DNA from: a virus
Strand: one strand, 5' to 3'
IMG/VR virus record: IMGVR_UViG_3300021375_000213
Coordinates: 1 to 20,344 of that record
DNA length: 20,344 bases
Below the pieces are notes generated by a model, which was given only the letters and a program-made list of their open reading frames with translations, ran no database searches and was not told the DNA's origin. The position numbers and the translations under genes are program-made. This document shows positions 1 to 7,540 of the stretch, in pieces (position 1 is the first letter of the stretch; every line of letters begins with the position of its first letter).

Positions 1-103
1 TAATAAGTTGATCTCTTTTATTTGCAAACCAAGGATGAACATGTCGCATGATAACAAAACCTTCGTTTAGTACCATAACTGTAAAACCTATCCAAAAAAT
101 CAT
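1..103 (-). CDS. Partial gene, unknown product (N-terminal 34 codons)
   Basis: An open frame starts at ATG 103-101 and runs without a stop to the window edge, so only about 34 N-terminal residues are visible. It begins with a hydrophobic run (MIFWIGFTVMVL) followed by a charged stretch ending near KRDQLI. The start lies 11 bases after the stop codon of the previous gene in the same direction, which fits continuation of the same operon. No clear Shine-Dalgarno sequence is visible; an ATG nine codons downstream is an alternative start. The hydrophobic opening could be a membrane segment or the first beta strand of a Rossmann-like enzyme. Too little is present to name it; by position it is probably another member of the glycan cassette. 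Confidence 0.55.
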   Translation of the reverse strand, partial: MIFWIGFTVMVLNEGFVIMRHVHPWFANKRDQLI

Positions 104-114
104 AACAATAATAC

Positions 115-801
115 TTATTTCATCTTCTGCACAAATCCATGCATACTGGTATGTATATCATTAGTCCATTCGCTCATTACTTGATACCAACCCCATTCAT
201 TTGGGTATAATTTACATTCTTTTACTAACTGTCTAAGCAATGCACGATTAAAATGTTTACGGTGATGTATTAAAAAATCGCATGGTAAAAATCCGTGCCA
301 GTCATCGTGTGGATTAGTTTTATCAACTTCTTCTATCTGCCCAGATCCAAACTTAGGTCCTCTATTTGGTCTAGTCATAAATCCAACAGGGCCTTGTTCA
401 TATGCTTTACGAAGCCAATTATGTAAGTCAACTTTATTATCTATTTGTGTATTCCAATCTACTCTAATAATTAAATCATGATGAGCTGGTATTTTAGTTA
501 CTATATCAGCGTGTGCAATCATAGGCGCTATTCCAAAATATAATTCGTCAAATAATTCTTTTGACTTTACGTATTGTGCATACTTGGCATGTTTAGAAGG
601 TGGTTGTACTTCCATAGGATGATAATGCCATTTAGGATAATGCATTGTATATAAACGTTCGTGATATTCTTCTGGAACAAGATTTGTTTTATTAGACCAT
701 GTATGATAATAAAAATTACAACCAGGAAGTTTTAGTCGTAATTGATCTACAATAATACTATTTTTATCATTTACTCCACTAACACAAATTGCTATGTTCA
801 T
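115..801 (-). CDS. Glycosyltransferase-like protein (capsule/LPS synthesis type)
   Basis: This 228-residue protein opens with a beta strand of the form MNIAICVSGV, continues with a FYYHTW segment, and has a YDLI-like strand (HDLIIRVDWNTQ, about residues 108-119). That pattern (N-terminal strand, xxHTW, then a hydrophobic strand ending in acidic residues) is what I associate with WavE-type and other capsule or LPS synthesis proteins with a GT-A-like fold. The donor and acceptor sugars cannot be told, and there is no textbook DxD motif; D114 in the VDW segment is the nearest candidate. Its ATG overlaps the stop of the SGNH hydrolase by four bases, implying translational coupling. Assignment to the glycan cassette is firm from context; the enzyme class is an inference. 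Confidence 0.6.
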   Translation of the reverse strand: MNIAICVSGVNDKNSIIVDQLRLKLPGCNFYYHTWSNKTNLVPEEYHERLYTMHYPKWHYHPMEVQPPSKHAKYAQYVKSKELFDELYFGIAPMIAHADIVTKIPAHHDLIIRVDWNTQIDNKVDLHNWLRKAYEQGPVGFMTRPNRGPKFGSGQIEEVDKTNPHDDWHGFLPCDFLIHHRKHFNRALLRQLVKECKLYPNEWGWYQVMSEWTNDIHTSMHGFVQKMK

Positions 802-1505
802 TTAAAAAACCACTCATTAATATTTTTTGCAAATAAGGCATGACTCATTAATCCTGGGTGAGGATTTGGTACGTCTAAAGCGTCATCTATATTAAAATCT
901 TTTTTCCAATTAAATGTTTTTATATTAAGGTTATCTAAATTAAATTTATTAAAGTAATCTTTATTATTTTTTAATTCATGTTCAGGGATTAGATGAAAAC
1001 TTTTTACCCCTTTATTTTTTAGGAATGCATGTATGTAATTTATACGTATCATTTGGTCAAATTTTGCATCAAACTCTTCATAAAAATCTTCATAATATAT
1101 CTTTACTTTTTGTTGTAATTCACTTTTTTCTCCGCCATGCCATATCCAAAACGATTTTGGTAACCTATCTGAGTCGTACATATGCGGAAGCATGTGTAGT
1201 CTTTCTTTTTTATTTTTGAAGAAAGTTGCTCTATTAAAGTTAGCCCATAGTATTACTACAATACTTTGTTTTGTAAATTTTGGATATTCTATAATTGCCT
1301 TTGCAATCATCTTATTACTAGATCCTGATTTAGCTTGATTGCTAACACTGTTAAACTGAACCTGTTGTTGTAATCTTGCAGGCCAAGCCCAATTACTAGG
1401 ACGTACACCCGGTGATTGCATATCTTCTGCAATACTATCAGGCAATCCATGTCCGTAAGTATGACTACATCCAAATGTAATTAGATTGTAATCTTTCCAG
1501 CCCAT
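798..1505 (-). CDS. SGNH/GDSL-type hydrolase or acyltransferase-like protein
   Basis: The 235-residue protein carries the blocks of the SGNH hydrolase fold: block I FGCSHTYGHG (residues 11-20, candidate nucleophile Ser14), a block II-like NQAKSGSSN (56-64, Gly61), a strand with Asn (ILWANFN, about 85-91) and a C-terminal DVPNPHPG (211-218) that could supply the Asp/His pair. Such enzymes hydrolyse or transfer acyl esters, and in polysaccharide clusters they often act in O-acetyl addition or removal. It has no signal peptide, so it probably acts in the infected cell's cytoplasm. A Shine-Dalgarno AAGGA lies about 7 bases before the ATG, inside the sulfotransferase gene, with which it overlaps by 25 bases. 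Substrate unknown. Confidence 0.75.
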   Translation of the reverse strand: MGWKDYNLITFGCSHTYGHGLPDSIAEDMQSPGVRPSNWAWPARLQQQVQFNSVSNQAKSGSSNKMIAKAIIEYPKFTKQSIVVILWANFNRATFFKNKKERLHMLPHMYDSDRLPKSFWIWHGGEKSELQQKVKIYYEDFYEEFDAKFDQMIRINYIHAFLKNKGVKSFHLIPEHELKNNKDYFNKFNLDNLNIKTFNWKKDFNIDDALDVPNPHPGLMSHALFAKNINEWFFK

Positions 1506-2161
1506 ATATTTTTCCTTGCACTTGTATCGAAATCAAAGTCCCAATGATCGATATCTTTCTTATACCATTTAGCAACCTTTTGCATTGTATTACTGTTATA
1601 TAAAGTCCTGTAATCTTCTTTAATACTTGTAACGTTTCTTGATCTTGGCATTTCTGTCATATTGAAGTATTTAAGTACATCTTCTTTAAGATGTTCTACA
1701 CGTAGTATGTCACAACGAACATTACCATCTAAATCTGTTACATGGTCTAACTGAGGATGCCAACCTCTTATAGCTCTATACCAAGTATACTTTTTATCAA
1801 ACCATTTATTACGTTCATGTAAAAAATGTTCAAGTGATCGTGTATCAGCGTAAGACGGATCTATGTTACCTCTTTGCACTGCTTCTTTTGCAAACAAATA
1901 TCTACTTACAACTTTACTCCATGGATTGCGTACAACAGCAAATGCTTGATGTTGATCTGTTATACTGCTACTTACATCTCTCCAACGTGCATGTTCAACT
2001 CCTTTAACATCACGTTCACCATATTGTTTCATAGCGTTGTTAAAGTCTTTAAAATTTGCAATCCATTTGCGTTGTACAGGAAGTATTTTATCTTGAAAAA
2101 CTTCACTGCCACGTATAGTCATGCCTGCATTTTTTGGTATGTGTATAAAAAGTTTTTGCAT
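1481..2161 (-). CDS. Sulfotransferase family protein
   Basis: The 226-residue protein has both PAPS-binding signatures of the sulfotransferase superfamily: a 5'-phosphosulfate loop, FIHIPKNAGMT (residues 5-15), and a 3'-phosphate-binding segment, VVRNPWSKVVSRY (76-88). The IPKNAG form is typical of the Golgi-type carbohydrate sulfotransferases and their bacterial relatives rather than of the cytosolic aryl enzymes. The expected reaction is transfer of sulfate from PAPS to a hydroxyl of a sugar. No PAPS-synthesis genes are visible here, so the donor would come from the host. The start overlaps the preceding stop by one base (TAATG). Together with the methyltransferase and SGNH protein it suggests chemical decoration of a glycan. 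The acceptor is unknown. Confidence 0.85.
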   Translation of the reverse strand: MQKLFIHIPKNAGMTIRGSEVFQDKILPVQRKWIANFKDFNNAMKQYGERDVKGVEHARWRDVSSSITDQHQAFAVVRNPWSKVVSRYLFAKEAVQRGNIDPSYADTRSLEHFLHERNKWFDKKYTWYRAIRGWHPQLDHVTDLDGNVRCDILRVEHLKEDVLKYFNMTEMPRSRNVTSIKEDYRTLYNSNTMQKVAKWYKKDIDHWDFDFDTSARKNIWAGKITI

Positions 2162-2538
2162 TAGTACTTTGTGTAATCCTTTTCTTCAATAATACCTGAC
2201 TTTGTAATTATGTTAATCATTTTTTTAATTTTTGCTCTCTGATCGTTTTTGATATAAACATTTCTAGCAAGTTCTATAAATTTACTACCAAAGTCTTTAT
2301 TAGACTCGCACTCGCGTTTGCTGTTTTCAATATCCCAAAGTTGTTCGTTAATTGACTCTAATTCTTCAACTAAAGCATTTACTTCTGGATCATTACTAAA
2401 TGCTTTATCTTCTAAATATTCTAATTCTTTATTAACGTTAGCAAGTTGGTCTTGGTCTGTTAGTTTGTTTTGCTTGATTCTAAGTATAGTAATCTTGTCA
2501 AATAATTCGCCAACAGATACTTCAATTGATACCATCAT
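2161..2538 (-). CDS. DUF6165-like coiled-coil protein of polysaccharide clusters
   Basis: This 125-residue protein begins with VSIEVSVGELFDKITIL, followed by a heptad-rich region that should be coiled coil (about residues 20-75: LANVNKELEYLEDK, then VEELESINEQLWDIE). The opening is the one I associate with DUF6165, a short family of unknown biochemical function found beside glycosyltransferase and sulfotransferase genes in bacteria. The name comes from memory of the signature, not from a search. It overlaps the upstream heptosyltransferase-like gene by 17 bases and the downstream sulfotransferase by one base. Two ATG codons stand in a row at the start; the first is used here. A structural or adaptor role in a glycan enzyme complex is possible but not shown. 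Confidence 0.7.
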   Translation of the reverse strand: MMVSIEVSVGELFDKITILRIKQNKLTDQDQLANVNKELEYLEDKAFSNDPEVNALVEELESINEQLWDIENSKRECESNKDFGSKFIELARNVYIKNDQRAKIKKMINIITKSGIIEEKDYTKY

Positions 2539-3280
2539 TTATTTTAATCCCGTTATCTTTGGCCCTATGCATGTGATGACTCCAGCGGTCCTTAGGGCTC
2601 AGTGTATATATGTGAATGTTCTCTGGAGCAAAGTAAACTTGTGACATATGTAAGAAGCCACTGTCAACGCCAACATGATACGTTGCCTTTGACATAGCAT
2701 ATGCAATGTGTTTTAAACTGTCTCTTAATAATACATCTTTTGATTCTCCACCTACTACAACTACTTCATAGTCTTTATACTTGTCTAGTATTGCTTGACG
2801 TTGCTTAGGTTTAATCATACGTTTTTTAGAAGTACTATCAAATTGTACTGTAATAAACTTTTTAGGAAGTTTAATATCTTGTGGCTCTGCATCTAATTGC
2901 GGAAAGTGTCTCAAGTATGCTGTAAGATCAATACCTTCTTTTGGCTCAAAGCGTTGCGGATAGTCAGCATATATTTGTGCATGTCCATCGTATGTGCGCC
3001 TTACATAGTTAACAAAGTCTACATTATCTTTTGGTTCAAAATCAAGGTGTGGCATTATTACAACACTTCCTTCAGGGAATAAACTTACTATCTCTGGCCA
3101 ACTTTCGGGCTTGTGTCTGTTCCACTGATACTTTGTAAGGTGTAGTGTTACAGGACTATTTTCCATTAGTCCATAATTGTATGATAGTAATACACTGTGT
3201 ATTCTGTCGCCTAATCCAGGTGCACCATAATGAAAGTTTTTCTTTACAGTACTATATGCTCTCATTACTAAATGTTTCAA
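2522..3280 (-). CDS. GT-B-type glycosyltransferase, heptosyltransferase (GT9)-like
   Basis: The 252-residue protein has a C-terminal half typical of GT-B nucleotide-sugar-binding domains: a strand FITVQFDSTS, a helix rich in basic residues, YEVVVVGGES, then AYAMSKATYHVGVDSGFLHM. The last is the heptosyltransferase-like segment in which a conserved GVDSG...H loop contacts the donor. The N-terminal PGLGDRIHSVL resembles the GxGD opening of GT9 proteins. The predicted start is TTG at 3280: it overlaps the preceding TGA, and an AGGTGA Shine-Dalgarno ends 4 bases before it, whereas the next ATG (3265) is too far from that site. At about 250 residues it is shorter than typical heptosyltransferases (roughly 320-350). 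The sugar transferred is unknown. Confidence 0.65.
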   Translation of the reverse strand: MKHLVMRAYSTVKKNFHYGAPGLGDRIHSVLLSYNYGLMENSPVTLHLTKYQWNRHKPESWPEIVSLFPEGSVVIMPHLDFEPKDNVDFVNYVRRTYDGHAQIYADYPQRFEPKEGIDLTAYLRHFPQLDAEPQDIKLPKKFITVQFDSTSKKRMIKPKQRQAILDKYKDYEVVVVGGESKDVLLRDSLKHIAYAMSKATYHVGVDSGFLHMSQVYFAPENIHIYTLSPKDRWSHHMHRAKDNGIKINDGIN

Positions 3281-4062
3281 TTTATCACCTGCATTAAATC
3301 TTCAACATTCTCACCCTTCTGTGGTAATAGATCTTTTAAGAAAAAATGTATAAAATATGCTTTAGGTATTTGTGCATCGTCAATACCTTTAAACAATCCG
3401 TTCCATCTCCAATCCATATTAAGTGTAGGAATTTTTTCTTTCTTTACCCAATAGTTAAGTAACATTTGATCAGTTGACCATTTGCGATATCCAATGCCGT
3501 CAACAAAGTCTTTGAACTCTGGTCTACGTATAAACTGTTCTGCTGTTTGTCCTTTTAAGTATGGTAAAAACTTTTGACAGTTAATAACCATCATTCCCAT
3601 ATTGTAAAACTCAGCACCTCTATGATCCCATTTCCAATCTACATCTGTAAGATTTTCAAATGCGGCTTTTGAATATTTTCTAATTTTGCTTTTATATTTT
3701 TTAGCACAAGGTAGTTCGCGTTCTGCTACAGCACCAAATGCATATTCATTTGTTAAGTCTTCAAATATGTTTTGTGCAGTTGGTCTAATATAGATATCAC
3801 TATCAATAATAGCAACTTGATCGTATTTGTGTAAATGTGTAAATGCGTTTTCTTTTTCGTATATAGGCATGTAACCAAGACGTTCAACTGCTTCTTTGCT
3901 ACGTCCTGTTACAGCCATGTCTGGTCTAATTTTTAAGATTGGTTCATTTTGTACAATATGTTCAATGCCGTATTTTGCACAGTATTGTCTTACACTTTCA
4001 ATACAATGCAAGTACAGTTTGCTTTGTGCGCCAACTGCTACTTGATAAATCATTCTCTTCAT
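3277..4062 (-). CDS. GT-A-type glycosyltransferase with DSD motif
   Basis: The 261-residue protein looks like a nucleotide-diphospho-sugar transferase of the GT-A (GT8-like) fold. A strand leads into AIIDSDIYI (residues 84-92), a DxD-type metal/nucleotide site. Further on come a YNMGMMVINC segment of the form seen in GT8 proteins, a STDQMLLNYW helix and LNMDWRWNG near the C-terminus. The start ATG overlaps the stop of the GT25-like gene by four bases (ATGA) and is preceded by AAAGGA with 6-base spacing, a good ribosome binding site. It should act in the cytoplasm on an activated sugar; donor and acceptor cannot be read from the sequence. The class is well supported, the specificity is not. 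Confidence 0.75.
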   Translation of the reverse strand: MKRMIYQVAVGAQSKLYLHCIESVRQYCAKYGIEHIVQNEPILKIRPDMAVTGRSKEAVERLGYMPIYEKENAFTHLHKYDQVAIIDSDIYIRPTAQNIFEDLTNEYAFGAVAERELPCAKKYKSKIRKYSKAAFENLTDVDWKWDHRGAEFYNMGMMVINCQKFLPYLKGQTAEQFIRRPEFKDFVDGIGYRKWSTDQMLLNYWVKKEKIPTLNMDWRWNGLFKGIDDAQIPKAYFIHFFLKDLLPQKGENVEDLMQVIN

Positions 4063-4622
4063 GATAAATCCTTTGTAAAACTTACGTCTGTTTTATATGT
4101 AACTTTATTATACTTATCGAAACGCATATCCACAATTCCATCACACAGCATCCAGTCTGCAGGCATTGCTCCGTTTGTATGTACCCAGTCAAGTATTTTC
4201 TTTGCTCCTGTAGGTGTTATACGATAAGCTCTAGCACCTTCATACCAGTTACCTGGAGGTATAGGTTTTGCTTTTTTAAATCCTTCAAACTTGTATATAT
4301 CGCAGTCTTCATATTCACCTATTGGCTTTTTAAAAACAACATCATGTTCAAATATACAAATTGGTGTGTTAGTTGTGTGGCATTTTTGCCACAGTAGGTA
4401 TTGGCTTAAAAAACAACCTTGTGTACCTGGACGAGCAAGCAAGCGTTGTGCTTTTTTGTGTGCGTATACGTTAATATTATAGTCGGCAAGTCCTTGCTTC
4501 ATACCGTTGACACCTTCATATAATTCTAAGTTCCAACCATGATTGGTTCCTGTTTCTAATGCACGACTAGCCATACTAACACTATTAGAATAACTTGGTA
4601 GATAGATTATGTATCCGATCAT
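4059..4622 (-). CDS. GT25-like LPS-type glycosyltransferase
   Basis: This 187-residue protein shows the pattern of the GT25 family (LPS and collagen-type galactosyl/glucosyltransferases). After an N-terminal strand, YIIYLPS, there is GTQGCFLSQYLLWQKC (residues 66-81), matching the family's GxxGCxxSH-like helix with Gln where His is common. EHDVVF (92-97) is the acidic metal site, and GARAYRITPTGAKKIL and PADWMLCDG correspond to the later conserved blocks. Its length is slightly below the usual 200-250. The start overlaps the preceding small gene by four bases (ATGA) and has AAGGA about 4 bases before it. It probably adds a hexose to a lipid- or protein-linked acceptor. Family call moderately secure, substrate unknown. 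Confidence 0.75.
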   Translation of the reverse strand: MIGYIIYLPSYSNSVSMASRALETGTNHGWNLELYEGVNGMKQGLADYNINVYAHKKAQRLLARPGTQGCFLSQYLLWQKCHTTNTPICIFEHDVVFKKPIGEYEDCDIYKFEGFKKAKPIPPGNWYEGARAYRITPTGAKKILDWVHTNGAMPADWMLCDGIVDMRFDKYNKVTYKTDVSFTKDLS

Positions 4623-4801
4623 TTGTCCTTCTCTAACTTGAAAGGCAGGTTCTTGCCTGACAGTTCCTCTGGGCTTACTTTGATGTTTTTCTTCATTTGG
4701 AATCCGTATCCCGCTTTACCTAGTTCGTGTATCTTAGGATCGAATTGGCTGTTCTGCTCGGCCTCTTTCTCCCGTTTGACTTGCCATTTTGATTTCTTCA
4801 T
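4619..4801 (-). CDS. Small basic hypothetical protein (60 aa)
   Basis: I do not recognise this protein. It is 60 residues, highly charged and lysine-rich (opening MKKSKWQVKREKEAEQ), with no hydrophobic segment. It is accepted as a gene because its ATG overlaps the upstream stop by four bases and its stop overlaps the downstream ATG by four bases, exactly the coupling seen through this operon; a GGAAA stretch lies just before the start. Its DNA looks noticeably less AT-rich than the flanking glycosyltransferase genes, hinting at a different origin. It could be a small RNA- or protein-binding factor; nothing in the sequence decides this. Confidence 0.65.
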   Translation of the reverse strand: MKKSKWQVKREKEAEQNSQFDPKIHELGKAGYGFQMKKNIKVSPEELSGKNLPFKLEKDK

Positions 4802-5652
4802 TTTCCTATTTCTACCTGTATTTCTTTCATCACTACTTTATACCAGTGATTTGGTAACCATTTTAATTGTGCTTGTTTAAACTTTAAACCTTCTTTTTTA
4901 TTACCTTTACCTGTACTAAAAACATTATTCTTTTTAATACCCCAACTATTCCAGTTGTATCCAATATGATTATAATCGTTACCCATATTCTTCCATTCAG
5001 CCATTACTTGTCGTAATACTACTTGGTCCACAAACCAATAACATCCGTTTTCAAATGCTGTAATCATTCTTCTAGCAAATAGGTTACGCCATTCAATACC
5101 TTTAGTATCTATGCCTGGACTTAATGCACTAGCAATAAAAATGTGTTGTTCTTTTGGTTTAGGCATAACACCAACAACATTAGTTACTTCTTCAAACTCA
5201 TGTCCGTGGAAGCCGTTACGCAATATACTATCGCAATCAATCTGTAATATTCTTTGATGTGGGTATGTAAATATTTCTGCCATGCGTATAAATCTTACAC
5301 TAGCCAAGTATGTACGTCTAGCAATATAATCTATATCACTAGTTTTAAAAATTTGCATTCCTTCGCCCATCATACTTTTGTTTTTAGGTAAGTCTTTATA
5401 AAATTGTTCGTTAGTATCTTCCCAAGTGTATGTAAACTTGTATCTACCCATTAGGTCTTTTAAGACACCGTGATCAATATTTCCTTCGTTAATTATATGA
5501 CAATGTACATGCACCCAGCCTACTGTTCTATTAATACTTTGCTGGAGTGCAAATCCATGTCGATCAAAGTAATCATAGTCGCAACTAAAATATATTATAT
5601 TTGCTTCTTCTCTAGGACACATATGTCCTCTTAATTCAGGAAGTTTAAACAT
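4798..5652 (-). CDS. GT-A-type glycosyltransferase with DCD motif
   Basis: The 284-residue protein resembles GT8-like transferases. An N-terminal strand, NIIYFSCDYDYF, is followed by a region about the right length for the nucleotide-binding fold, then RILQIDCDSIL (about residues 134-144), whose DCD is a DxD-type metal site. CYWFVDQVVLRQVM matches the later helix in which a DQ pair is common, and WGIKKNNVFSTGKGNKK is a basic loop near the C-terminus that may bind phosphate. A TTG just before the chosen ATG (5652) is also in frame; ATG is preferred because neither has a strong ribosome binding site. The gene overlaps the methyltransferase by eight bases. Donor and acceptor unknown. Confidence 0.7.
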   Translation of the reverse strand: MFKLPELRGHMCPREEANIIYFSCDYDYFDRHGFALQQSINRTVGWVHVHCHIINEGNIDHGVLKDLMGRYKFTYTWEDTNEQFYKDLPKNKSMMGEGMQIFKTSDIDYIARRTYLASVRFIRMAEIFTYPHQRILQIDCDSILRNGFHGHEFEEVTNVVGVMPKPKEQHIFIASALSPGIDTKGIEWRNLFARRMITAFENGCYWFVDQVVLRQVMAEWKNMGNDYNHIGYNWNSWGIKKNNVFSTGKGNKKEGLKFKQAQLKWLPNHWYKVVMKEIQVEIGK

Positions 5653-6322
5653 CAATTGCTATCCCTGGCCTATGTCCGATAATGGCATTCTTTTCTCCTC
5701 TACCAATTTTTCTAATCATTCTATATCCAAGTGGTGCAAGTATGTGTCTAATTGTGTCAGCGTTATGTCCGTAACGTATTGGATGATCTTTACATTCGTA
5801 AAGTATAATTGGTAAGCAACGTTTAATAGTTTCGAGCCCACCTTGTGCAACAAAAGGTTCATACCCTTCTGCATCAATTTTAATAAAATCAACATCTTGT
5901 AAATTATAAAAATCTAAAGGCATAACTTGTATGTCACCGCCGTCAACATCTGGAGCAACATGCGTACTAAAACTTTTATTTGTTGTTTTAATAGAAACAT
6001 TGTGTTTACGTTGTCCAAGTCCTACAGGATATGTTGTTACATTACCTACTGCTCGAGATTCTAAATTATAATTCATGCATTCATAAATCTTTGGATTAAT
6101 TTCGTATGCGTGTACATGTTCAAAACTCTTCGCCATTTGAAATGCTGTAATGCCTACATGTGCTCCAACATCAACTGCTGTACGCCATTTAGCACAGTAG
6201 CTCATTGCTGTCATTAATTCTATGTTTTGATAATTGTTAATATCGCCATTACCTTGCTTTTTTGCACTCTTTAAACAAATATCGTTTTTGAGTGAGCGCC
6301 AGCCATCTATCTCAGTATACAT
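5645..6322 (-). CDS. FkbM-family SAM-dependent methyltransferase
   Basis: The 225-residue protein carries the FkbM-type class I methyltransferase motifs. AVDVGAHVG (residues 49-57) is the SAM-binding glycine loop, AYEINP (72-77) supplies the acidic residue for the ribose, and VDFIKIDAEGYE (144-155) followed by GGLETIKRCLPIILYEC is the diagnostic FkbM block. The N-terminus (ICLKSAKKQG) is short and replaces the longer leader of some homologues. Members O-methylate sugars and polyketide hydroxyls, so here it probably methylates a sugar of the glycan made by neighbouring enzymes. The ATG overlaps the upstream stop by one base (TAATG), with GGAG 5 bases before it. Family call is strong; substrate is inferred from context. 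Confidence 0.9.
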   Translation of the reverse strand: MYTEIDGWRSLKNDICLKSAKKQGNGDINNYQNIELMTAMSYCAKWRTAVDVGAHVGITAFQMAKSFEHVHAYEINPKIYECMNYNLESRAVGNVTTYPVGLGQRKHNVSIKTTNKSFSTHVAPDVDGGDIQVMPLDFYNLQDVDFIKIDAEGYEPFVAQGGLETIKRCLPIILYECKDHPIRYGHNADTIRHILAPLGYRMIRKIGRGEKNAIIGHRPGIAIDV

Positions 6323-7098
6323 TATTGCTCCACTTGATACTTAAATGTTATATCCCAAGCAAGTCCATTTGCAAAGTCTTCACGTCGGAATTGGCTATGT
6401 GCAATATGTTCTAGCATCTCTGTTCTATCAAATCCAAATTTTCCTTGCCAATGTTGTACTGCACTTTGGCCTAGTACTTCAATAGGTTTTCCTAAACACA
6501 ATGCTTCAACTACTGCCATACTGTGATATGTAATTACTTTTTTTGCACTTAACATCATAGGTAAAATTTCTTGAAAGCGTTGTCTACGCTTGCCTTCTTT
6601 TTCTCTTATAATTAATTTCTCTGGAAGACTATCATAATGGCGAACTGTATCTGTACGCCACGTATTATAATCTTGTCCTAAGTATTTAAATATATTACTA
6701 TTGTTAGGCATCACTAAAAGGTTGTAATCGCCTTCTTTGTTCCATTCTTGCCATAAGTTGTCGTCTATTTCTAAATGTTCAATCCTGCTTTTATCTACAG
6801 GAGTACATACTTTAGTATTTTGTAATGAGTTATAACTAATACGATAGTACTCTGGAGTTTTATGTCTGTGATTGCCTATGTATCCGTTATCTAAATGGAA
6901 AAAGTTTATTCGTTTATCTCTTGATATTGCATCAAATACCCAATCGTCAAAAGGGTGACTAAATGCTAGATATCTATCTAATTCAATTTCTTCTGGGCGT
7001 TCAATGGTAATTGTATCGTAGTTTTTATATAAGTCTACAAAAAGTTGACCACGTAATTCTTTACTGCGTTTAGGTACTTGAAATTTATACGCTGGCAT
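6322..7098 (-). CDS. GT-B-like polysaccharide biosynthesis protein
   Basis: The roughly 258-residue protein has no single textbook motif, but its C-terminal third reads like the donor domain of GT-B glycosyltransferases or capsule biosynthesis proteins. KVITYHSMAVVEALCLGKPIEV presents the Ser/His plus EAL.LGKP pattern that grips the nucleotide sugar. Upstream are a LLVMPNNSN strand-loop and a LIIREKEGKRRQR basic segment. An in-frame TTG at 7113 would add five residues; ATG 7098 is preferred, with GGAAG immediately before it and no good site for TTG. The gene overlaps the end of uvsY by 14 bases, so the glycan cassette is joined directly to the recombination operon. Its sugar is unknown. Confidence 0.6.
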   Translation of the reverse strand: MPAYKFQVPKRSKELRGQLFVDLYKNYDTITIERPEEIELDRYLAFSHPFDDWVFDAISRDKRINFFHLDNGYIGNHRHKTPEYYRISYNSLQNTKVCTPVDKSRIEHLEIDDNLWQEWNKEGDYNLLVMPNNSNIFKYLGQDYNTWRTDTVRHYDSLPEKLIIREKEGKRRQRFQEILPMMLSAKKVITYHSMAVVEALCLGKPIEVLGQSAVQHWQGKFGFDRTEMLEHIAHSQFRREDFANGLAWDITFKYQVEQ

Positions 7099-7540
7099 CT
7101 TCCATACCCGCAACTCTCAGTTTGACAACGTTTGTTATCTGCCACTGTTTCTGATCAAGACCTTTTAATAAGCCTAGCCATTTGTTACGAAGTAATGCAA
7201 ACTCATTAATAATCTTTTCATAGTCGACTACGTCTGCTTCGCCGTCAACATATTTCTCAACATCTCTGCTAGACAAAGCACGTTGATAATTTTCAAGATA
7301 TTTTTTAAAATATGAACTACGCAGTCTACGTAGTTCAATATTTAGATAATTTAGTATAGCTTCAATCTCTTGTAACTGATTAAAACGGTGTTCAACGATG
7401 CCGGGCATCTCTGCCGCGGCACGTTCAACGTTGCCTTTTAGTTTTACTTCACTTCGGGCATCAATAAGTTCATCTTCAAAAAACTTAATTGCTGTGGGGA
7501 TTTTATTGATATCTCTAGCTACTTCAGAGTAATATCCCAT
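7085..7540 (-). CDS. uvsY: UvsY-like recombination mediator protein
   Basis: The 151-residue protein matches the layout of T4 UvsY (137 residues): a helical body followed by a C-terminal LLKGLDQKQWQITNVVKLRVAG helix that parallels the T4 ALDAIKSRGFAIKHIQDMR segment. A YQRALSSRDVEKYVDG stretch corresponds to the ALSADKDVLKV part of T4. UvsY loads the UvsX recombinase onto gp32-covered single-stranded DNA. Two genes upstream lies uvsX, and gp32 precedes that, so all three partners are together. The ATG directly follows the stop of the small acidic protein (TAAATG), with GGAAG inside that gene as ribosome binding site. The N-terminal half (MGYYSEVARDINKIPTAIKF) differs from T4, as expected for a distant relative. 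Confidence 0.88.
   Translation of the reverse strand: MGYYSEVARDINKIPTAIKFFEDELIDARSEVKLKGNVERAAAEMPGIVEHRFNQLQEIEAILNYLNIELRRLRSSYFKKYLENYQRALSSRDVEKYVDGEADVVDYEKIINEFALLRNKWLGLLKGLDQKQWQITNVVKLRVAGMEDASV

Noticed and set aside
7099-7113. TTG start adding five residues to the GT-B-like protein
   Set aside because: The TTG has no suitably spaced ribosome binding site and ATG 7098 follows directly; the choice is not certain.
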